A stretch of DNA of 64,000 bases from assembly GCA_016234555.1 (NCBI GenBank), contig JACRBJ010000035.1, positions 1 through 64,000 on the forward strand. The letters are read 5' to 3'. Positions 1 to 8,567 of the stretch are shown piece by piece. Positions within the stretch are counted from its first letter, which is position 1. Every line of letters starts with the position of its first letter. This DNA comes from Chloroflexota bacterium (GTDB taxonomy: Bacteria > Chloroflexota > Anaerolineae > Anaerolineales > Villigracilaceae). The notes under the pieces were generated by a model. The model saw only the letters and a list, made by a program, of their open reading frames with translations, was not told where the DNA came from and did no database searches. Made by a program: the position numbers and the translations under genes.

Positions 1-2
1 AT

Positions 3-18
3 GCAACGATATCGTTGC
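3..18. promoter_or_regulatory. 16-bp perfect palindrome, possible operator
   Basis: GCAACGAT is followed directly by its reverse complement ATCGTTGC. It lies about 120 bases upstream of the first gene. Perfect dyads of this size are typical of dimeric repressor sites, but no known consensus was matched, and it could equally belong to a gene to the left of the window. The rest of bases 19-140 shows nothing beyond the AAAGGA ribosome binding site at 129-134. Confidence 0.3.
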
Positions 19-140
19 GAACCTGCATTTGTTGTTCCCGCTTTATTCTGGCGGGTAGTTTCTTGGCAATATGGACATGTCATCATGATGCTATTTTAGC
101 CCATTCTTTTGGACACTCCCAAAAATGAAAGGAAAAAATC

Positions 141-1553
141 ATGCTAAGTCTGCTAAGCCGAGTCGTCGAATGGATTAATGTCGAGCCTGCCGTCAGCCTA
201 CTGATGATTATAACTGCGGTTGTGCTTTTTGGTTCCGCTTTCGGACAGGAGAAGCTGGCTGAAAGTTCCTTCTGGCCCTGGATGCGGAAGGTCGTTGAAG
301 CATCGGTTGGGGCGATTTTATTTTTGGGGTTGCTTTGGGCTTTTCGTTCCGTTCTAAATGATAACTCCCTGACCTTTTACTCCACCCATGGCAGCGTCAG
401 CGACATAAGCCGTGAAAGCGCCTGGTCCATTTGGGGGCGACCGCACACGCAGATTGAATTGACCGTTACCCATTCGCACGAAGTCGAGGTAAAGGAAGAA
501 CTGCCTCGTGAGGATCCGACACAACCTCCCATCTATCGTACGGTTGTTCAGCGCCAGGAGGTTCCGCAGAATAGCATTCTGGGCTTTACAGGCGATATCC
601 AAATGACCTTAAGCGAGCGCGAAAAGGGATACGCTCTTTACAGCGGTTATGTACTTGATGTGAAGCTCCAATATGACGTGGCAAACGATTCAGACTTCAA
701 TACCGATGCGGAATTTCACTTTCCATTGTCGCAGGGTCAAACCTTGTTTGAGAACTTTGTCGTGACCATGGACGAGCAGGATATGACCTCCGATCTGCGC
801 TTCGGGGCGGATTTGGTTTCGTGGACGGTGAAAATGAAGCCGCACCAGAAAGGCAAAATTGTCATTACCTACTTATCGCGCGGCATGGATTACTTCTATT
901 ATCAAATTCCGGTCCAACGTGAGATAAAGGACTTCTCTTTGACGCTGACGATTGACCGGCTGCCTGTTTCCATGTTGAATTATCCAGATAGAGTGATTAC
1001 TCCCACAGATATTAAACCAACCAACGATGGCAAAGGTTCGATATTGACATGGGAGTTGGACCGCGCCATCACCATTGCTGGTATGGGTGTGGCGCTTCCA
1101 CAACCCGAACAGCCGGGCGCAAAAGTGCTGCGTGTGCTGGTTATTTCCCCGTACGCGCTGACCCTTCTTGGAACCATGCTGGCGTTGACCCTGATGATTT
1201 GGGGTGAGAAGGCTCGTTTTCTTGACCTGTCCCTGCTGATGGCGGCATACAGCACCCTGTTCCTGGTGATGGCGGGCGTCAGCGACTACTTCTTTGGCTT
1301 TTGGGGTTCGTTGGTGGTTGGCACATTGCTTGTCCTTGCCCTTTCCTATTTCCTTTTCCGCAATCTGCCCTCCCGCGCTTTACGTACGCTGGTGTATGCG
1401 TTGGTGATTTTCTTTACCGTGGTCTACCCTCTCTCCGGGTTATTGCCCCAATTGGAACAGCAAAACGCGTTCAATAATCTGGTGCAGGTCGGCTTGATTT
1501 TCTATCTTGTGATTTTGTCCATTGTTCGCCGTGGACAGGGCGAGCCGCAATAA
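141..1553 (+). CDS. CreD-like membrane protein, paralogue 1
   Basis: A 470-residue predicted integral membrane protein. Two hydrophobic segments lie near residues 18-35 and 50-68, followed by a large extracytoplasmic beta-rich region (about 70-330) and four to five C-terminal membrane segments (about 330-465). This layout resembles the CreD inner-membrane family, and the segment SRGMDYFYYQIP recalls a conserved CreD region, but the match is weak and made by eye. The protein clearly shares motifs with the next gene (QNSI-x-GFTG, YDV-x-N-x-SD, RGMD-x-F-x-Y-x-IP), so the two are tandem duplicates. The start is supported by AAAGGA eight bases upstream. The function is unknown; an envelope or stress role is only inferred. 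Confidence 0.72.
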   Translation: MLSLLSRVVEWINVEPAVSLLMIITAVVLFGSAFGQEKLAESSFWPWMRKVVEASVGAILFLGLLWAFRSVLNDNSLTFYSTHGSVSDISRESAWSIWGRPHTQIELTVTHSHEVEVKEELPREDPTQPPIYRTVVQRQEVPQNSILGFTGDIQMTLSEREKGYALYSGYVLDVKLQYDVANDSDFNTDAEFHFPLSQGQTLFENFVVTMDEQDMTSDLRFGADLVSWTVKMKPHQKGKIVITYLSRGMDYFYYQIPVQREIKDFSLTLTIDRLPVSMLNYPDRVITPTDIKPTNDGKGSILTWELDRAITIAGMGVALPQPEQPGAKVLRVLVISPYALTLLGTMLALTLMIWGEKARFLDLSLLMAAYSTLFLVMAGVSDYFFGFWGSLVVGTLLVLALSYFLFRNLPSRALRTLVYALVIFFTVVYPLSGLLPQLEQQNAFNNLVQVGLIFYLVILSIVRRGQGEPQ

Positions 1554-1566
1554 CTCTCCAGCTTCC

Positions 1567-2997
1567 ATGCAAAGCAACCTGACGGGCTTTTGGCAAATCC
1601 TGCTCAAAGAGGAACCTGTTGCTGTGATCCTGACTGTCGCGGCGGCATTCCTTGTATTTGGCTCCCATTATACAAAGCGGAAACAAAGTCTGCCCTGGTT
1701 CCAAGCCATCATACATTCTGTTGCCGCGGCAATGCTGTTTCTCGGCATGGCGCTTGGCGGCCATGTGTTTTTGAAAAGCAATCTCAACGCGTTCAATAAC
1801 CTTTATCAATCTTTTACGCACTATGGGAGCATCAGCTCGAATCAGTGGTTTGAGGCGCGACACACCTGGCCAGGTTGGGTTACCCAGCGGGAATTGGTTG
1901 TCAATCATTTCGTAGAAAAGGAAGCTGTGGCGACCATCCCCGCCACAGAGCCATCTGCCCCCGCGCTTTATCAATCAGTGACCATTCGGGAGCCAGTTTT
2001 GCAGAACAGCATTACCGGATTTACCGGAAATGTGTTCTTGAAGCTCGAGAAAGAAAAAAGCCCACACGCTTTCAACGGTTTTCATGTCAGTACAAAATTC
2101 AAATATGATGTTTTGAACCAATCCGATCAGAATGTGGAAACGGAGTTTCTTTTCCCGCTTTTTGACACCCCGCATATCCTGTATGAAAACATCCATGCCG
2201 AATCGGATGGACGTGAAATTAGCCCCCTGTCTGTCATGCCGGATGGGCTGCGCTGGGCAACGACGATGAAGCCACGTCAACAGATGGCAATTGCCATATC
2301 CTATGAGGCGAGAGGAATGGATGGTTTTTCCTACACCATTCCCGATCAAAGGGAAGTTACCGATTTTGAAATAATGATTTCGTCAAATAGCAGAGATGTG
2401 TTTTTTGGGGTCGATCCTTCCGGCAGTTACATCCATTCCAATGTACGTTGTCCACGACCCGACGATTGTATTTTTGTCGTCAGGATCGACCGTGTTGTGG
2501 CTGCACCGCACATCACCGCAGCCTTTGTCCAGTTTCCCCTTCCCTATGCTCCGCATGACCTGACCCTGCGTCTCCTGCGTTTTGCGCCGCGCGCCGTGCT
2601 GTTCCTGCTGGTTGTTTTTGTTTTTACGATTGCTATTGTCAGGGTGCCATTCCGTACCAAAAGCCTGCTGTTATTCCAGGCGATGCTGTGGGGTTCTGTT
2701 TTGCTTTTTCTTGTTTTTTCGCCTCATAATGAAAATCCAAAAATGCTGCTACTACTTGGAGTGGGCGTGACGGGAATTCTGGTGTTTTTTATCTTGCCTG
2801 AGATCCCGACCTTGGCGCGTATTGCGATATTGATTTGGACATTTTTGCTGTTAGGGATTTATCCATTGGTCAGTACAAAAAATGTTGATACCTACCCTGA
2901 AAATTTGTATGACAGTTTTGTTGTTGCCGGTTTGCTTGTATATGTATTTGTATATTCTCTTTATACTCGTTTCAGGGGGAACTCAACGCATCAATAA
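1567..2997 (+). CDS. CreD-like membrane protein, paralogue 2
   Basis: A 476-residue paralogue of the preceding gene with the same topology: two N-terminal membrane segments, a large outer domain and several C-terminal membrane segments (about 340-470). Shared blocks include LQNSITGFTGN, YDVLNQSDQN and EARGMDGFSYTIP. The start at ATG 1567 gives a 13-base gap to gene 1. A TTG at 1522 would extend it and overlap gene 1, but neither has a strong ribosome binding site, so the start is uncertain. It is co-directional and very probably co-transcribed with gene 1. The sequences have diverged considerably, so the duplication is not recent. Confidence 0.72.
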   Translation: MQSNLTGFWQILLKEEPVAVILTVAAAFLVFGSHYTKRKQSLPWFQAIIHSVAAAMLFLGMALGGHVFLKSNLNAFNNLYQSFTHYGSISSNQWFEARHTWPGWVTQRELVVNHFVEKEAVATIPATEPSAPALYQSVTIREPVLQNSITGFTGNVFLKLEKEKSPHAFNGFHVSTKFKYDVLNQSDQNVETEFLFPLFDTPHILYENIHAESDGREISPLSVMPDGLRWATTMKPRQQMAIAISYEARGMDGFSYTIPDQREVTDFEIMISSNSRDVFFGVDPSGSYIHSNVRCPRPDDCIFVVRIDRVVAAPHITAAFVQFPLPYAPHDLTLRLLRFAPRAVLFLLVVFVFTIAIVRVPFRTKSLLLFQAMLWGSVLLFLVFSPHNENPKMLLLLGVGVTGILVFFILPEIPTLARIAILIWTFLLLGIYPLVSTKNVDTYPENLYDSFVVAGLLVYVFVYSLYTRFRGNSTHQ

Positions 2998-3029
2998 AAG
3001 CGTACCCGTCAGATAAGGACAATGGATAA

Positions 3030-3722
3030 ATGCCCACCCAGGAAGAAATCTACAAAACCGAAGGAGACAAATACGAGACGTTGATTGCGCGCGAGGATTA
3101 TCAGGGAAATATTCTGAAGTCGCTGCGGGAGATCACGTCCCTGGAAAATCGCGTGGTCTATGACCTCGGCGCTGGCACGGGACGACTGGCTTGTCTGCTG
3201 GCTCCGCTGGTGAAATCTGTCCACGCCTTTGATGTTTCGAAGGAAATGTTGAGAGTCTGCCGCGAGAAGCTGACCGTCAGCGGTGTGACCAACTTGCAGG
3301 TTGACGTGGCGGACCACCGTCAACTGCCAGTGGAGGACTCGTCCGCTGACTTGGTTGTCTCCGGCTGGAGTGTGGCTTATCTCGCAGTGTGGAATCCAGA
3401 GACATGGCGGGCTGAATTGGAGAAGTGGATGACCGAGATGCACCGCATCTTAAAACCAAACGGACAAATCGTCCTGTTCGAATCACTTGGGACGGGAAAC
3501 GAGTCGCCAGTCAAGCTGGAGCATCTCAAGGATTATTATCCCTGGCTGGACGAGGCTGGTTTCCAGCACAAGTGGATTCGCACGGACTACAAGTTCGAGT
3601 CGCTCGATGAGGCGGAGTATTTGTCCCGTTTTTTCTTTGGCGATGAATTGAGTGACAAGGTGAGGGAAAACAAGTGGCAGGTTCTGCCTGAGTGTACTGG
3701 AGTATGGTGGAGACAAATATAA
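3030..3722 (+). CDS. Class I SAM-dependent methyltransferase
   Basis: A 230-residue cytosolic protein with the Rossmann-type methyltransferase core. Motif I is VYDLGAGTGRLA (about residues 41-52). An acidic strand end follows (VHAFDVS), then DVADHRQLP, and a motif IV/V region (LVVSGWSV, HRILKPNGQIVLFES). The ordering matches the UbiE/Methyltransf_11 type. The substrate cannot be told from sequence. It starts 32 bases after the CreD-like pair with AAGGAC upstream, so it may be read with them. Confidence 0.82.
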   Translation: MPTQEEIYKTEGDKYETLIAREDYQGNILKSLREITSLENRVVYDLGAGTGRLACLLAPLVKSVHAFDVSKEMLRVCREKLTVSGVTNLQVDVADHRQLPVEDSSADLVVSGWSVAYLAVWNPETWRAELEKWMTEMHRILKPNGQIVLFESLGTGNESPVKLEHLKDYYPWLDEAGFQHKWIRTDYKFESLDEAEYLSRFFFGDELSDKVRENKWQVLPECTGVWWRQI

Positions 3723-3728
3723 ATTCGC

Positions 3729-3751
3729 AGGGGCGCGGTCACCGTGTCCCT
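3729..3751. terminator. Probable bidirectional terminator between convergent genes
   Basis: Eleven-base arms around 3729-3739 and 3741-3751 pair with two G-U type mismatches. The stem lies between the convergent methyltransferase and small membrane protein genes and touches the stop codon of the latter. The sequence TATATTTT follows on the plus strand. Confidence 0.45.
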
Positions 3752-4307
3752 ATATTTTCTTGAACCCGTTCCTGATTGCCATCACAAGCCCGATTAGAAT
3801 CAGAAACACACTTGCGCCTGCAAAGAACCATTTGACTGTAGAGAGCAGGACGAGAATCCACGCGAGCGCTGTGGGTTGTACAGGAAATACCGAGAGCAAA
3901 ATCACGATGACGATGTTTTCCAGTAGATCGAAGAACCAGGCACCCAGCGGTGCGATGTTCAGTTTCCGCATGGGGCTGTTGGAAGCCAATCCGCGCTGGA
4001 AAAGCCACGAGATTAGCAAGCCGAAGAAGAACAGATATACAATCGGGTAGACGGTATCCACTGTAAGTTCAACATTGCGGTAGAACGGGCGTCCGTACTC
4101 GCCATATCGTTCGATCATGCCGAAGATTTTTTGGGGAGTTGCAAAGAGCATCAAGTCAAGCGGCTGGGTACCTCCCTGTCCGCCCTGCATCATCCCCTGA
4201 ATGAGGGGCATAATAAACCCTGAAAAAAAGCCATCCAAAAGAAATGAAACGAAAACAAGCCAGCCTTTTGTCCAATCATAAAACTTTTGCGAAATCCTGT
4301 TGAGCAT
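3750..4307 (-). CDS. Small multi-pass membrane protein of unknown function
   Basis: A 185-residue protein with about four predicted membrane segments (near residues 14-35, 90-108, 125-145 and 150-178). A glycine/glutamine-rich loop (MMQGGQGGTQP) lies between the first two. I recognise no family. The start at 4307 was chosen because GTGAGG lies nine bases upstream; a longer open frame to 4391 would overlap the preceding gene and adds a cysteine-rich leader without membrane character. It follows the SLC13-type permease by 68 bases on the same strand and may share its transcript. Confidence 0.65.
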   Translation of the reverse strand: MLNRISQKFYDWTKGWLVFVSFLLDGFFSGFIMPLIQGMMQGGQGGTQPLDLMLFATPQKIFGMIERYGEYGRPFYRNVELTVDTVYPIVYLFFFGLLISWLFQRGLASNSPMRKLNIAPLGAWFFDLLENIVIVILLSVFPVQPTALAWILVLLSTVKWFFAGASVFLILIGLVMAIRNGFKKI

Positions 4308-4375
4308 AACGAAATACCTCACTGGCTTACATAAAAAATTATTACAGATAAACGCCCTGCAAAGTCCGTCAGTGT

Positions 4376-6196
4376 TTATTTGACAGGCCAAAGCATCGGA
4401 GCCATAAATGAGACAATCACTGCCACTATAAGCGTAAGCGGAATACCAACACGCATGAAATCTGAAAACTGATACCGACCGGGTCCGTAAATCAGCAGAT
4501 TCCCATGATGACCTATGGGAGTGAAAAACGACGTGACAGCCGCCATGGCCACGGTGACGACAAATGGTTCCGGTGGCAGATTCAGACCGCGTGCCAAGGC
4601 AATGGCGATCGGTCCAAACAGGGCTGTGGTTGCCGCATCAGACATGATTTGTGTGACAATTCCCGTCGTGAGAAAGAGTGTCAGAAGTACCCAATGTATA
4701 TCCCAGGTAAGGACCAGACCCTGCAGCCAGCCGGCCAGAAGATTGGCTGTGCCGGTTTCCTGCATGGCCAGTCCGAGCGGAATCGCGCCAGCGATAAATA
4801 TATAAATTCGAGTGTCAATGGATTGATAAGCCTGTTGTACAGAAATACACCCACTGAGGATCATTATCACTGCGCCTGTCAATAAAACAATCTCGACAGG
4901 GATCACGTTAAGCGTCGCGACGATTGTGGTCAGGATCATAATTATTGCCGCCAGCCCTGCCTTATGAAGGGGTTTTGGCTCTCCTCTAAAAGGGACCAGC
5001 ATCAAAAAGGATTGGTCTTCTGAAAGCCGTTTGAGGGATTTATCATCCCCTTTCAATACCAGTACATCCCCTTCCCGAAGTTTGACGCGTGATATTTCCG
5101 TTCGCAGCCAGCCTTTGCGCCTCCACACGCTGATGATGATAACGCCGTAAGTTTCGAGGAAATTGATCTTCCCAATGGTCTTGCCAATTAGCTCCGAAGT
5201 TGGAGCTACAACAGATTGGACCAGTTGGGAGGATAATTCCCCCTTGCCGTTTTCATTTTCTTGAGGCGATAAAAACGTTTCCTTATATTTCTCCAGGGGT
5301 TGGATTGCGATGCCGCGTTCATGCTCGATGGTGGCCAGTTTATCCGGACTTGTGCGAATCACCAGAACATCGCCGTTCTGGGTCTTCTTTCTGCCATAAG
5401 GCTTGGCGCGGGGACGATCGTTCCGATACCAGGCTGACACTTTAAGAATATCTTTCTGCTGCTCCTCGATCTCGGAAATGGTTCTGCCTATCAGCGGCGA
5501 ATCTGGCAGGAGAACCAATTCAGTGTAATATCCTTCCAGTCGGAAGTGATCAATTGACTCGTCTTCACCATGGTTTGCAGGGAGCAGATATTGTCCAAGG
5601 AACAAAAAGAAAATCATTCCCACGAGCGACAATGCCAATCCGATCGGCGCAATTGAAAAGATCCCCAAACCACTTTGCCCGGCCTGTCTTAATAAGCCAT
5701 CTGCGATCAAAAATGCAGGCGCTCCAATGATCGTAATCGTTGTACCGAGCGATGCCGCAAAGGACAGGGGAATTAATAATTTGGATGCTGGAATGTTGCT
5801 TTCCCGCGAAAGCTTCAAGAGGGGTGGCAGCATAAGACCCGTAATTGTGACGTGATGAGTGAAAGCTGATAATAAGGCAACGGATGGCATTACCACGGCA
5901 ATTGCCCGTTCCAGACTTTTGCCAGCCAGTCGTTTTATCCACTCACCTAATTTTTCGGATAACCCGGTATGATATAAGGCCCCGTTGAGCACAAAAACTG
6001 TTGCCAGTAGGATAGCGGGTTCGCTGCTGAAGCCTGAAAGGGCATCTTCCGGTCCAAGCACGCCTGTAAGGCTGAGCGCAAGAATAATGAGGATCGCTGT
6101 TATGTCGATCCGAAGCCACTCTGTGAACAGCAGGATCACAGCTCCCGTTAAAATGGCAAACAAATATAGTTGATGCAACTCGATACCATTAAACAT
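4376..6196 (-). CDS. SLC13/DASS-type permease with two RCK_C (TrkA-C) domains
   Basis: A 606-residue inner-membrane transporter of the sodium-coupled anion symporter / arsenical pump superfamily. Hydrophobic helices occupy the N-terminal third and the C-terminal third. Between them lie two soluble RCK_C-like repeats (about residues 225-300 and 320-385), recognisable from SPLIGRTISEIEE and SELIGKTIGKIN and from their GDVLVIR / GDVLVLK ends. This arrangement is common in bacterial members annotated as sulfate or citrate/dicarboxylate permeases; the substrate is not decidable here. The start at 6196 has AGGAA at a suitable distance. A longer frame to 6262 lacks such support. Confidence 0.85.
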   Translation of the reverse strand: MFNGIELHQLYLFAILTGAVILLFTEWLRIDITAILIILALSLTGVLGPEDALSGFSSEPAILLATVFVLNGALYHTGLSEKLGEWIKRLAGKSLERAIAVVMPSVALLSAFTHHVTITGLMLPPLLKLSRESNIPASKLLIPLSFAASLGTTITIIGAPAFLIADGLLRQAGQSGLGIFSIAPIGLALSLVGMIFFLFLGQYLLPANHGEDESIDHFRLEGYYTELVLLPDSPLIGRTISEIEEQQKDILKVSAWYRNDRPRAKPYGRKKTQNGDVLVIRTSPDKLATIEHERGIAIQPLEKYKETFLSPQENENGKGELSSQLVQSVVAPTSELIGKTIGKINFLETYGVIIISVWRRKGWLRTEISRVKLREGDVLVLKGDDKSLKRLSEDQSFLMLVPFRGEPKPLHKAGLAAIIMILTTIVATLNVIPVEIVLLTGAVIMILSGCISVQQAYQSIDTRIYIFIAGAIPLGLAMQETGTANLLAGWLQGLVLTWDIHWVLLTLFLTTGIVTQIMSDAATTALFGPIAIALARGLNLPPEPFVVTVAMAAVTSFFTPIGHHGNLLIYGPGRYQFSDFMRVGIPLTLIVAVIVSFMAPMLWPVK

Positions 6197-6302
6197 GTCA
6201 CATATTCCTGGTTGCTGATTGGCTACAAAAGCAAAAATGGATTTTTCAGCCTCGATAAGCACAACGCCCGGGTACGATAAACCACTTCGAATTAACGCAA
6301 CC

Positions 6303-6431
6303 CTATTTTATCAGTGCTTCCGGATATTTTTGCAGTGCGTCTTCGACTCTGCTTTTGTGCTGAGCATGCATGGGCAAGACCTCCATTTCTTTCAGCGAGA
6401 GGTAACCAAATTGCTCTTTTTGTTTTTTGAC
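6303..6431 (-). repeat. Duplicated 42-codon open segment, copy 1
   Basis: On the minus strand a 42-codon open frame lies between the TAA of the 122-residue gene (6432-6434) and a TAG at 6303-6305, in the same frame as that gene. It encodes KKQKEQFGYLSLKEME, a middle block PMHAQHKSRVEDAL and the end ALIK. A second copy lies at 6881-7009. The 5' half is almost identical in DNA, whereas the 3' half differs mostly at synonymous positions, which suggests translation. There is no good start codon (the first ATG is codon 16). It may be a stop-separated C-terminal extension of the upstream gene, a small protein with a non-canonical start, or a gene fragment. Confidence 0.55.
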
Positions 6432-6800
6432 TTATTTCGTCAGCCACTCAATGGCCGACTCTCGGTCATTGAAAACAAGGAAACCGAAGCCGTTATTACG
6501 GCAGACAGTTTCAAGAAAGCCAAAATGCACCCTGTGGTTTGGCTGTACGATTTCAGCGATCTTGATGTGACGGGGAACGCCGATGCCCCTTAATAGTCTT
6601 GGACGGTTATATACCCTGATCACATCCCCTGTAACCGAACTGATGGCGCTGTGATCTATCAGGCATCTCGTCACTTTGTATTCCTGCATCGCTTTCGAGA
6701 TATTCTTAGCCATCTCGAGGGAACTCGCTTCATCAGCGATACCCTGTGTTTGAATAACAACCACTTGTTGATCCGGTAAAAAAGAAATTGCCCATTCCAT
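6432..6800 (-). CDS. Small STAS/SpoIIAA-like protein
   Basis: A 122-residue cytosolic protein with the alternating beta-alpha pattern of SpoIIAA/STAS-like proteins: an N-terminal strand pair (QQVVVIQTQGIAD), an amphipathic helix, a strand ending in LIDHSAISSV, and a second half IAEIVQPNHRVHFGFLETV with FNDRESAIEWL near the end. Proteins of this look are frequent in Anaerolineae; their role is unknown, and the link to anti-sigma-antagonist folds is an inference. The TAA stop is followed in the same frame by a 42-codon conserved segment, so readthrough or an ancestral longer form is conceivable. AAGGG lies upstream of the ATG. Confidence 0.62.
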   Translation of the reverse strand: MEWAISFLPDQQVVVIQTQGIADEASSLEMAKNISKAMQEYKVTRCLIDHSAISSVTGDVIRVYNRPRLLRGIGVPRHIKIAEIVQPNHRVHFGFLETVCRNNGFGFLVFNDRESAIEWLTK

Positions 6801-6880
6801 TTGGGAGCCCTTTGTGAGTCAATCAATGTGTTTGACTGTATTTCGTAATTATACCTTCGGCCATGCTTGTGGTCCCGGTT

Positions 6881-7009
6881 CATTTGATCAGTACGGCTGG
6901 CCGGTTGAGCAGCGCATCCTCCACCCGCTCCTTGTGACGCGCGTGCATGGGCATGGATTCCATTTCTTTCAGCGAGAGGTAACCAATTTGCTCTTTTTGT
7001 TTTGTGGTT
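6881..7009 (-). repeat. Duplicated 42-codon open segment, copy 2
   Basis: Second copy of the segment at 6303-6431: exactly 42 codons between a TAA (7010-7012) and a TGA (6881-6883), encoding KQKEQIGYLSLKEME, PMHARHKERVEDAL and a final LIK. No copy of the 122-residue gene precedes it. The rest of the 6801-7167 gap shows no further recognisable feature. Confidence 0.55.
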
Positions 7010-7167
7010 TAGTGCTCTAGCCCAATTTTGGGGATATAAGATCTTTGCCCCTGTCTTTCATACCTGTACTAGATCCTAATGGGAGACTTGATCCACCGCA
7101 AAAGTAATGCTATCAGCAGGTGATTGCTTGCCATAGGCGGCTAGAACGTCTTTCTGACGAGATATTA

Positions 7168-8391
7168 TTAACTTGTCGGCTCCACCGGCAACTGCAAATA
7201 AAAAGTGCAGCCGGGGAAATTCATTTCATCGTGTCCCACACTTTCCACCCATGCCTTGCCTCCGTGCGCCCGCGCCACCCCGCGCACGATTGCCAGTCCC
7301 AGTCCGGGTCCGCCGCCTTTGAAGGACGTCTTTCCCGACGAGTGAATGGAGACATCGCCCACCTGATAGAACTTCTCGAAGATCAGTTCGTGGTGTTCGG
7401 CATCCAGCCCGATGCCTGTATCCTTGATGCTGATTTCCACGCCGGGCGTGTTATTTCCCATGTTGACTGCGCGCGTATGTATGGTGATCCTGCCGCCGTC
7501 CGGTGTGTATTTGATCGCGTTGACAACCAGGTGATACAGCGCCTTTTGAAGCAGGGTGGGGTCGGCTTTGATGATGGGGATGTCGGGGTCTTCCTCGATG
7601 TTGAAGTTGATCTTGCGCTCCGGGGCAGCCCGGATGAGATCGTTTACGGTGTCGCTGACCAGCCTTTTTATTGGAACGGGTGAAGGACGTATCTTTACCG
7701 AATCGTTGTCGATGCGGGTGACGTCCAGCATCGTGTTCACTACTTCGTGCATACGATCTGCGCCGCGGATGATTCCATCCATCACTTCGCCCAGGGCGGG
7801 ATTTGTTTTTATGACGGGGAAGGAATTCAACACATTGACGTAGCCTTTAAGCACAGTCAGCGGGGTGCGGAGTTCGTGCGCTGCAACCTGGATGAACTCC
7901 AGCTTGTTGCGGTCAAGGTGGTACAACACCCTGTTTGTGTTTTGCAGGTCCTGAATCGCCATTTGATCGTTCTCGCGGATGCGATTCAAAGTTGTGCGGA
8001 TGATATTGATTGCCATGCTGGGACTCCGCCCAAGCAGGGTCTCGAAATCCTTTTTGTCCATTTCCAGGACGGTACATTCGGTGGTGGTGCAAACGGTGGC
8101 GGAACGCGGCACGTTTTGGATCAATGCCATTTCACCGACCATGTCGCCCCTGCCCGCGATCCGCAAAATGCGCTCCCCGTCCTGCTCGCTGATGTTCTTG
8201 CTGATGGCGGCGCTGCCGTCGGCGATGATATAGAAAATGTCCTCGTAGGCGCCTTCGTGGCACAGGATATGATTGGGGGGATACTTGCAAAGTCGCGTCG
8301 CGGCTGCCATGTCCCGCAGATCGTCCTCGGTCAGCCCTTTGAATGCCACGCGCAGCAGGGAAATTTTGTCGAAGGGTTCTGTGTTGCTCAT
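7168..8391 (-). CDS. Sensor histidine kinase with cyclic-nucleotide-binding-type domain
   Basis: A 407-residue soluble kinase. Residues about 10-135 form a cyclic-nucleotide-binding-like barrel with the phosphate-cassette motif GEMALIQNVPRSATV (86-100). A short coiled linker follows, then a HisKA domain with the phospho-acceptor His172 in AAHELRTPL, and an HATPase_c domain with the N box NAIKYTP, DTGIGLD and GGGPGLGLAI. No membrane segment is seen, so it probably senses a cytosolic ligand or a partner. No response regulator is adjacent. The start at 8391 excludes a 36-residue leader that would run into the upstream intergenic region. It is divergent from the LysM gene. Confidence 0.88.
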   Translation of the reverse strand: MSNTEPFDKISLLRVAFKGLTEDDLRDMAAATRLCKYPPNHILCHEGAYEDIFYIIADGSAAISKNISEQDGERILRIAGRGDMVGEMALIQNVPRSATVCTTTECTVLEMDKKDFETLLGRSPSMAINIIRTTLNRIRENDQMAIQDLQNTNRVLYHLDRNKLEFIQVAAHELRTPLTVLKGYVNVLNSFPVIKTNPALGEVMDGIIRGADRMHEVVNTMLDVTRIDNDSVKIRPSPVPIKRLVSDTVNDLIRAAPERKINFNIEEDPDIPIIKADPTLLQKALYHLVVNAIKYTPDGGRITIHTRAVNMGNNTPGVEISIKDTGIGLDAEHHELIFEKFYQVGDVSIHSSGKTSFKGGGPGLGLAIVRGVARAHGGKAWVESVGHDEMNFPGCTFYLQLPVEPTS

Positions 8392-8493
8392 TGCGGCATA
8401 GTATAACCGTAGGCAGAAATGGTGACAATTGCGCTTGGATGATAAAATGCCGGGCGCAATCGTTGCTGGTGAATGACAAAATTCCGCCCTTGA

Positions 8494-8522
8494 TTGCATT
8501 TGTACGAAGGTCGTTGTATAGT
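8494..8522 (+). promoter_or_regulatory. Sigma-70-type promoter for the triple-LysM gene
   Basis: TTGCAT (8494-8499), a 17-base spacer and TATAGT (8517-8522) match the -35/-10 pattern. The expected transcript start is near 8529, about 39 bases before the ATG. Confidence 0.55.
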
Positions 8523-8567
8523 TTTTTTGACGGTTCTTTTTGGTTTTGCAAGAAGGAGAGAAAAATC

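Noticed and set aside
3478..3490. TTCGAATC as a tRNA T-loop
   Set aside because: It lies within the methyltransferase frame and no cloverleaf can be built around it.
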